Assembly (NCBI GenBank): GCA_964448135.1
Contig: CAYUVH010000023.1
Span: forward strand, 28,639 to 92,638
Direction of reading: 5' to 3'
DNA length: 64,000 bases
Source of the DNA: CAYUVH01 sp964448135
GTDB lineage: Bacteria > Verrucomicrobiota > Verrucomicrobiia > Limisphaerales > UBA8199
The position numbers and the translations under genes were made by a program. The notes under the pieces are model-generated. The model saw only the letters and a program-made list of their open reading frames with translations. It was not told where the DNA came from and ran no database searches. Shown piece after piece: positions 58,402 through 64,000 of the stretch; the first letter of the stretch is position 1; every line of letters begins with the position of its first letter.

Positions 58402-59490
58402 ATGGAATTGTTTCACCGCATTCTCAAAATCGCGATGGAAGGCTCGGCCTCGGACATTCATCTCAAGGTCGGCACCCCTGTGATTTTTCGCATCCACCGG
58501 AATCTCGTGGCCATCGAATGCCCCTTTCCGACCGAGGATTGGATGAACAAGGTGGTGGACACCATCACGCCGGTGCACCTCAAAACGCGGCTGCAGGAGG
58601 AACGGGAAATTGACTTCTCGTATTTCTCCCCCGGCGTGGGCCGCTTCCGCACGAACCTTTTCCAGCAGCGCGGCCAATGGTGCCTGGCCATGCGTTACGT
58701 AAAAACAAATGTGCCGAGTTTCGAAGAACTGGGTCTCCTCCCCCAGATCCGGAAAATTGCCGAATCCCCGCGCGGGATCGTGCTGGTGGCCGGCTCCACC
58801 GGCAGCGGCAAGTCCACTACGCTCGCCGCCATGGTCGAGCACATCAACGCGAACTTCAAAAAGCACATCGTCACGCTGGAGGACCCGATAGAATTTGTGT
58901 TCGAGGACAACCAGAGCGTGCTGGAGCAGCGCGAGGTCGGTCTGGACACACTTTCCTTCCATCACGCGCTCAAACACGTCCTGCGGCAGGACCCGGATAT
59001 CATCATGATCGGCGAAATGCGCGATGCCGTCAGCTTCACCGCCGCCATGAGCGCCGCCGACACCGGCCACCTGGTCTTGTCCACGCTGCATACCACCAAC
59101 GCCGCCCAATCGGTTGGCCGCGTTCTGGACTTTTTCAAAGCCGAGGAGCGCGAACAGGTCCGGCGGCAACTGGCCGGCACCCTGCAGGCGGTGGTCTGCC
59201 AGCGCATGGTCGGCACGCTCAAGGGCACCGTGACACCCGCGCTGGAAATCATGATCAACACCGCCACGGTCAAAAAGTTGATCGAGGAAAACCGCCTCGA
59301 TAAACTGCCGGCGGCCATAGAAACGGGCACGGACGACGGCATGTTGAACTTCAATCAATCGCTGTTCAACCTGGTCAAGGAAGGCAAGGTTTCCGAGGCT
59401 GAAGCCCTCGGCAAGGCCACCAACCCGCAGGCGCTGGAGATGAACTTCAAGGGCATCTTCCTCGACGAAGGCCGCCGCATCCTGGGCTAG
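58402..59490 (+). CDS. PilT/PilU-type twitching-motility retraction ATPase
   Basis: A 362-residue hexameric secretion ATPase. The N-terminal PAS-like domain (SASDIHLKVGTPVIFRIH) is followed by Walker A GSTGSGKSTT, Asp box THxx-type LEDPIEFVFED, Walker B DPDIIMIGEMRD and His box LVLSTLHTTNAAQS. The C-terminus (TDDGMLNFNQSLFNLVKEGKVSEAEAL) resembles PilU as much as PilT; the PilT AIRNLIRE motif is replaced. It powers pilus retraction at the inner membrane. No other pilus gene is adjacent. An ATG at 58384 is an alternative start. The long frame upstream is antisense to the M42 gene and not coding. Confidence 0.9.
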   Translation: MELFHRILKIAMEGSASDIHLKVGTPVIFRIHRNLVAIECPFPTEDWMNKVVDTITPVHLKTRLQEEREIDFSYFSPGVGRFRTNLFQQRGQWCLAMRYVKTNVPSFEELGLLPQIRKIAESPRGIVLVAGSTGSGKSTTLAAMVEHINANFKKHIVTLEDPIEFVFEDNQSVLEQREVGLDTLSFHHALKHVLRQDPDIIMIGEMRDAVSFTAAMSAADTGHLVLSTLHTTNAAQSVGRVLDFFKAEEREQVRRQLAGTLQAVVCQRMVGTLKGTVTPALEIMINTATVKKLIEENRLDKLPAAIETGTDDGMLNFNQSLFNLVKEGKVSEAEALGKATNPQALEMNFKGIFLDEGRRILG

Positions 59491-59526
59491 AGAAATTTCA
59501 CAAAAACTGCGGTCGCCCGAAGGTAG

Positions 59527-59548
59527 GGCCGGCAGTCCTCTGCCGGCC
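59527..59548. repeat. Variable-stem palindrome with TCCT loop, convergent PilT/WaaA gap
   Basis: GGCCGGCAG-TCCT-CTGCCGGCC, a 9-bp perfect stem, framed by GTAG and CTAC. The loop equals that at 5978-5995. It lies between the convergent PilT-type and waaA genes. Confidence 0.65.
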
Positions 59549-59602
59549 GCAGCGTTGCTACACGACGGCCACGCAACAAATCAAACAGCTCCAGCCCGCA
59601 CG

Positions 59603-60940
59603 CTACTTTTTCGGCGCGACGTAGATTTCCGAATCGAGGGAATCCACGATCATGTCCACAGTACGCTCGACCGCGCCGAGCTTTTCGTGGACGACTTTCA
59701 CGGCGGCCTCGCCCATCTTCTGGCGCCGCGCTTCATCACCAAGCAGGGCATCGAGCGTGGCCTCCAATTCCGCCGCGTCCCGGACCTGGACGGCGCCGCC
59801 GGCGTTCACGAAATCCGGAGCGATATCCGGGAAATTCTGCATGTTCGGGCCGAAGACCACGGCCTTGCCCAGAGCGGCGGGCTCGATGGGATTTTGCCCG
59901 CCCTCAGCAGTCAGGCTCTTGCCGACAAATGCAACGGTTGCGTATTTGTAGAAGTGATTGAGCTCGCCCATCGTATTGACGAGCAGACAATCCACGGGCG
60001 TCTGATGTTCCGACTGGGGCGTAATTTCGTTGCGGAAAATATATTTGATTCCGAGCGCGTCCAATTCGCGCCCCACCGTCTTGCAGCGCTCAAAATGGCG
60101 CGGTACCAGAATAAGGAACAAATTGGGATGCCGCTCGCGCAGGCGCAGGAATTGCCGGGCGAGGATCGCTTCTTCACCGTCGTGGGTGCTGCCCGCAACC
60201 AGAATCGGCGCTCCGGCCGGGACACCTAGCCGGCGCAGAATATCGCCGACGTTTGTCAGGCGAAGCTCATCGAGTTCGGCGACTTTGAACTTGAGGCTGC
60301 CCACGACGCGAACAACCTCGGGACGACAGCCCAGCTCGATCAATCTCTCGGCATCCTTCTCGCTTTGCGCGCCCACGCCGCTGAAGGAAGCGAAGATCGG
60401 GCGAAACAAAAATCCGAAACGCTTGTAGTTGCGATAAGAACCCTCAGAAAGCCTGGCATTGACGAGAAAAGTCGGAATTCCCATTTCGCGGGTGCGCCAC
60501 AGGAAGTTCGGCCAGATCTCCGCTTCAATAAGCACGACGGCTTCCGGCCGCGTTACTGCCAGCGCCCGGCTCACATAAGCCCGCCGGTCTATCGGATAGT
60601 AAATGCGGCTGACATGGCTCGGCAGGCTGGATTGCAAAATGCCCATGCCGGTGGAAGTCGTCGTCGAGACGATCAGCTTCATGTTCGGCAACCGCGGTTC
60701 CAGTTCACGAACCAGTTGCGTGCAAAGCCCCACCTCCCCGTTGCTGACCCCATGCATCCAGAGGACCTGGCGGTTCGTGATGGCCTGCTTGAATTTTGAA
60801 TCATAGCGCGCAAAGCGCTGGTTGAACCCGGGCTTCCAATTCGGGCGCCGCCGCATTCTCCAATAGTAATACGGAGACGCGAGGACGAAGCCGCAGATGA
60901 ATAGGATGTTGTATAGGGTTCGCACGCCGCTTGCCACCAA
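59603..60940 (-). CDS. waaA: 3-deoxy-D-manno-octulosonic acid (Kdo) transferase
   Basis: A 445-residue GT30 enzyme that transfers Kdo from CMP-Kdo to the lipid A precursor at the cytosolic face of the inner membrane. The N-terminal membrane anchor is YNILFICGFVLASPYYYW. The catalytic Glu lies in WMHGVSNGEVGLC (family HxxSxGE). The core shows STTTSTGMGIL, YYPID, AVVLIEAEIWPNFLW, VNARLSEGSYRNY, AGSTHDGEE and the donor-site FVGKSLTAEGGQNPIEPAALG. Full length. Together with lpxD it supports an LPS-bearing outer membrane. The MITE-like element at 61028-61150 sits 88 bases upstream. Confidence 0.96.
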   Translation of the reverse strand: MVASGVRTLYNILFICGFVLASPYYYWRMRRRPNWKPGFNQRFARYDSKFKQAITNRQVLWMHGVSNGEVGLCTQLVRELEPRLPNMKLIVSTTTSTGMGILQSSLPSHVSRIYYPIDRRAYVSRALAVTRPEAVVLIEAEIWPNFLWRTREMGIPTFLVNARLSEGSYRNYKRFGFLFRPIFASFSGVGAQSEKDAERLIELGCRPEVVRVVGSLKFKVAELDELRLTNVGDILRRLGVPAGAPILVAGSTHDGEEAILARQFLRLRERHPNLFLILVPRHFERCKTVGRELDALGIKYIFRNEITPQSEHQTPVDCLLVNTMGELNHFYKYATVAFVGKSLTAEGGQNPIEPAALGKAVVFGPNMQNFPDIAPDFVNAGGAVQVRDAAELEATLDALLGDEARRQKMGEAAVKVVHEKLGAVERTVDMIVDSLDSEIYVAPKK

Positions 60941-61027
60941 CTGATTCCCGTTACTATATCAATTTTGACGTAAAAGTAACAAGTTGATTCAAGGAAGCGA
61001 TGAGATCGAGCGCAGGCGACGGAAATT

Positions 61028-61150
61028 GGACGGCGGCTGTGGCGAAGCCCAGCCGCAGCGCGTGCCATCGCATGACCAACGACCGGGCAAATTCGCGCAC
61101 TCCCGACAAATCGCTTCCGCTGCGGCCGCACTTCACCACGGCCGCCGTCC
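61028..61150. mobile_element. MITE-like element with 29-bp terminal inverted repeats, copy 2
   Basis: The left end (61028-61056) and the reverse complement of the right end (61122-61150) match at 24 of 29 positions, beginning GGACGGCGGC. The left end is identical to 9837-9865. The interior, about 65 bases, is only weakly similar between copies. It is non-coding, upstream of waaA and close to the end of the antiporter gene. Confidence 0.72.
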
Positions 61151-61158
61151 GGCCGCGA

Positions 61159-62574
61159 TTAGCGAAAGAAGATCAGCCAGATCAGCACCAGTAGCGGCAG
61201 CAGGAACGGCAGCGTGTAACGCACCACGTAAACCAGGAACGTCGGCGAGTCCACCTTTTGATGGTGTGCGATGGACTTGACCATGAAGTTGGGCCCGTTG
61301 CCGATGTACGTGCACGCGCCAAAAAACACCGAGGCGATACTGATCGCGACGATATACGCATTCAGGTGGCCGTTTCCCAGCAGGTAGGCGACTTCGATTT
61401 GCTCGTTGGCGACTTTGCCGGAGGCCAGTTCGGAAGCATGATATTGCTGCAACGCGGCAAACGTATGCCGCACCGCCTCCGAGTGCTGCGCCAGCGCCGC
61501 TTCCAGGCCCGCGCCCGGCGTGTGAATCAAGTCCTGCACTTCTTTGATCACCCCCGCATCCACAAATCTCCCAAAACTCGCGCTCAGGAAGCTGAGATAT
61601 GTCGGGGCATTGTCCAGAAAGCTGGAGAGCGTCCCGCAGCCCCAGTAGAACTGCGCCGGCGAAGGGCTCGCCATCCGGTGGGCGTTGGCCTGCAACCAAT
61701 CGAGCGCGGGCATCATCGTGGCAAAAATGCCGATGAACAGAATCGCCACTTCCTGGATCGGATGGAAATCAAACTGGTTGGCTTCATGCACCCGCTTTTT
61801 GGTTGTCCACCACGAACCCGCCGCCGCGGCCAGCATCATCCCTTCCCGCAGAAAGACCGGCTTCACTACGAACACCGAGCCGAGGATCAGCAGCAGCCAG
61901 AAAACATTCACCAGCCCGTCGAATTGCCAGCCCCCATTCGTTGTGGCAACGGGAGCAGGCGCCTGGCGGGCATTGCGCCAATCCAGCGCGTAAAACACTG
62001 CGAGCAAAAAGGCAATCCCGACAATCCACATCGGCCAGCAATGCTCCGCCACCCACCAAAATGGAATCCCCTTCAAATACCCAAGGAACAGCGGCGGATC
62101 CCCCACCGGCGTCAGGCAGCCGCCGATGTTGGAAACCACGAAAATGAAAAACACGATGTGAAAGGGCTTGATCCGCCCGCGATTCATCCGGATCCACGGC
62201 CGGATGAGCAGCATGGACGCGCCGGTTGTCCCCAGAAAATTCGCGAGCACCGCGCCCACGAATAGAAAAACCACATTGCCGAACGGAGTCGCCGCGCCTG
62301 GAATCGTAATATGAATCCCGCCGGCCACGATGAATAGCGAGCCGATCAACGCGATGAAGCTCACGTATTCATGACCCACGTGCAGCACTGAACCCCACGC
62401 CTGCAGAAAACCCAGATAATACACCAGCGTGACCGCTCCCAAACCCAGCGCCACCTTCGGATAGTGTTTCAACCACCATGCCGGCGCGCACACCGGCCCC
62501 AGCGCGATCGCCAGCAATAGCATGGCGAACGGCAGGATCATCCAGGGATTGGGCTGCGCGGCGGTCGGGTCCAC
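61159..62574 (-). CDS. NhaD-type sodium:proton antiporter
   Basis: A 471-residue polytopic inner-membrane protein of the ion-transporter superfamily, about 12-13 helices. Recognisable features are GGIHITIPGAATPFGNVVFL, ANFLGTTGASMLLIRPWIRMN and SNIGGCLTPVGDPPLFLGYLKG. A second inverted half has GTLSSFLDNAPTYL and YIGNGPNFMVKSIAH. The paired N/T-G/P-rich re-entrant motifs fit NhaD/CitMHS-like carriers. It probably exchanges Na+ for H+; organic-acid transport is the alternative. Single gene. The gap 62575-62758 shows no gene. Confidence 0.85.
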   Translation of the reverse strand: MDPTAAQPNPWMILPFAMLLLAIALGPVCAPAWWLKHYPKVALGLGAVTLVYYLGFLQAWGSVLHVGHEYVSFIALIGSLFIVAGGIHITIPGAATPFGNVVFLFVGAVLANFLGTTGASMLLIRPWIRMNRGRIKPFHIVFFIFVVSNIGGCLTPVGDPPLFLGYLKGIPFWWVAEHCWPMWIVGIAFLLAVFYALDWRNARQAPAPVATTNGGWQFDGLVNVFWLLLILGSVFVVKPVFLREGMMLAAAAGSWWTTKKRVHEANQFDFHPIQEVAILFIGIFATMMPALDWLQANAHRMASPSPAQFYWGCGTLSSFLDNAPTYLSFLSASFGRFVDAGVIKEVQDLIHTPGAGLEAALAQHSEAVRHTFAALQQYHASELASGKVANEQIEVAYLLGNGHLNAYIVAISIASVFFGACTYIGNGPNFMVKSIAHHQKVDSPTFLVYVVRYTLPFLLPLLVLIWLIFFR

Positions 62575-62758
62575 GGTGTAAATTTAGCGGCTCGACTGGA
62601 TGATGAGAAGCGGGAACGACCGGTCGCCGCATTTTTTTCGCCTGGAACCTGCCGGTGGGTGCCGCATTTCTTTGGCGCTTGGAACCTGGGCCTTGCTGTT
62701 CTACTGTGTTCGCTGCTTGCAGGCGCATCCTTGGAAATCATGCGCCGGTATACGAATC

Positions 62759-64000
62759 ATGCCTTTCGCTGGCATACTCATTTTGCTGCTCATCCTGGCG
62801 CGTTGTGTCGCCCAGGTATGGCTGGAACGCGCCAATGCCGCGCACGTCCGCGCGCATGCCGGCGCGATCCCGCCTGCTTTCGAAGGCCTCCTCGACGACG
62901 AGACTTACGATAAATCCGTCAATTACACCCTCGCCCAATCCCGCCTCGAACAATTCGAAGCCGTCTTTGACGCCGCCGTCCTGCTCGCCGTGCTCTTCAG
63001 CGGCGTGCTCCCCTGGTTCTACAAATTCATGGCGCAACACCTCGGCAGTTCCGCGTGGGCCATGGCCGCATTCCTGTTCATTTGCGGCATTGCCATCTCC
63101 CTGCCTTCGCTCCCGCTGCAATGGTATTCCCAATTTCGCCTCGAAGACCGTTTCGGTTTCAACACCACCACCCAACGCGTCTGGTGGCTCGACCGCCTCA
63201 AAGGCCTCATCCTTGGCCTCATCCTCGGGCTGCCTCTCCTCGCGCTCGTGCTGAAGCTCTTTGATTGGACCGGCACCTGGTGGTGGGTATGGGCTTGGGC
63301 CGCGCTCGTCACCTTTCAACTCCTCATGGCCGCCCTCGCGCCCGTGCTCATCATGCCCCTGTTCAACAAGTTTACGCCGCTTCCCGAAGGCACCCTCCGC
63401 GCACGCCTCCTCCAGCTCGCCGACCGCACGCAATTCCGCGCCCAAAGCATCCAGGTCATGGACGGCAGCAAACGCTCCCGCCACTCCAACGCCTTCTTCA
63501 CCGGCTTCGGCCGCTTCCGCAAAATCGTGCTCTTCGACACCCTCATCTCCCAGCTCGCCGAGCCCGAGCTCGAAGCCGTCCTCGCCCACGAAATCGGCCA
63601 CTTCAAAAAGAAACACATCGTCCGCCTCATGATCGCCTCGTCGCTCATCTCGCTCGCCGGCTTCTATGTCCTCTCCGTCCTCGCGCGCACACCGTGGTTC
63701 TACCGCACCTTCGGTTTCGAGCCCGGTTCCATCGCTCCCGCCCTGCTGCTCTTCGGCCTCCTCTCCGGCATTGCCACCTTTTGGTTTTCGCCCCTCGCCC
63801 ACCGCTGGTCCCGTCGCTACGAATACCAGGCCGACGCCTACGCCGCCGAAGTCATGCGCGAACCGTCATCCCTCATCGGCGCCCTCCGCAAGCTGAACGA
63901 AAAAAATCTCAGCAACCTCACCCCCCCCCCCGTCGACCGCGCCGTCGACTACTCCCACCCCACCCGCCAGGAACGCGCACAAGCCCAGCAAAAACCCGCC
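62759..64000 (+). CDS. M48-family (Ste24/CAAX prenyl protease 1-like) membrane metalloprotease, C-terminus beyond window
   Basis: 414 codons are visible with no stop before the window edge. ATG at 62759 starts a hydrophobic segment (AGILILLLILARCVAQ). An N-terminal Ste24-like domain follows with several membrane helices (LQWYSQFRLEDRFGFNTTTQ), then the catalytic zinc site LEAVLAHEIGHFKKKH (HExxH) and the third-ligand region SRRYEYQADAYAAEVM (ExxxD). Near the end, SNLTPPPVDRAVDYSHPTRQERA matches the usual S.HP...ER tail, so little is missing. Ste24 homologues cleave membrane or misfolded proteins. An 11-C run at 63921-63931 lies in this tail; the frame is right on both sides of it. Confidence 0.92.
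   Translation, partial: MPFAGILILLLILARCVAQVWLERANAAHVRAHAGAIPPAFEGLLDDETYDKSVNYTLAQSRLEQFEAVFDAAVLLAVLFSGVLPWFYKFMAQHLGSSAWAMAAFLFICGIAISLPSLPLQWYSQFRLEDRFGFNTTTQRVWWLDRLKGLILGLILGLPLLALVLKLFDWTGTWWWVWAWAALVTFQLLMAALAPVLIMPLFNKFTPLPEGTLRARLLQLADRTQFRAQSIQVMDGSKRSRHSNAFFTGFGRFRKIVLFDTLISQLAEPELEAVLAHEIGHFKKKHIVRLMIASSLISLAGFYVLSVLARTPWFYRTFGFEPGSIAPALLLFGLLSGIATFWFSPLAHRWSRRYEYQADAYAAEVMREPSSLIGALRKLNEKNLSNLTPPPVDRAVDYSHPTRQERAQAQQKPA

Overview
The window looks like chromosome of a GC-rich, Gram-negative member of the Verrucomicrobiota, most likely the Limisphaerales/Pedosphaera side. This is inferred from lipid A/LPS genes (lpxD, waaA), an H-X9-DG pseudopilin, many secreted sulfatase, glycosidase and Gfo/Idh-type enzymes, giant Ig-like/cadherin-like surface proteins, a YR(I/V)Q...W...FYR C-terminal module on several secreted proteins, and abundant short intergenic palindromes. 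No phage, IS transposase, rRNA operon or CRISPR array was seen. One tRNA (Lys, CTT) is present.

Layout. 1-11.1 kb (minus strand): a probable carbohydrate-use cluster. It holds a sialidase-family protein (cut by the window edge), a DapA/NanA-type lyase, a Zn alcohol dehydrogenase, a large secreted toroid glycosidase-like protein, an M19 dipeptidase, an MFS transporter, a secreted repeat protein and a GntR-LacI hybrid regulator. 11.2-18.6 kb (plus strand, divergent from the regulator): eight tightly packed genes, five junctions of which are 4-base ATGA overlaps. They encode a ferritin-like DUF455 protein, D-threonine aldolase-like enzyme, amidohydrolase, 3-hydroxyacyl-CoA dehydrogenase-like protein, RidA, HpcH/HpaI aldolase, Gfo/Idh oxidoreductase and SDR. 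This is the best candidate here for an undescribed catabolic pathway. 19-25.4 kb: lpxD, a pseudopilin, a fatty acid hydroxylase, infA, an unknown small protein, tRNA-Lys, and a divergent MFS/LysR pair.

25.6-41.3 kb: three giant secreted proteins occupy 15.7 kb (RCC1-propeller protein; amidase/Ig mosaic; 2052-residue cadherin-like repeat protein). 41.6-49.2 kb: a glycosyltransferase, DUF4142 protein, Tat-exported Gfo/Idh protein, an alpha/beta hydrolase that lacks its nucleophile serine, DUF3830, a sulfatase and a BamE-like small protein. 49.2-50.3 kb is a gene-free, repeat-rich stretch. 50.3-64 kb: single-chain xanthine dehydrogenase, SDR, S1/P1 nuclease, FHA-cyclase, M42 peptidase, PilT-type ATPase, WaaA, NhaD-type antiporter and an M48 protease (cut by the window edge).

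The intergenic DNA is unusually structured. There is a roughly 120-bp element with about 30-bp terminal inverted repeats in two copies (9.8 kb and 61.0 kb), a family of palindromes whose stems differ but whose loops are similar, a CCCTCTCCC-type palindrome family in three copies, an iterated ACCCGCAAC cluster beside tRNA-Lys with related tandem units at 50.1 kb, and an 18-bp word shared upstream of two of the giant surface-protein genes.
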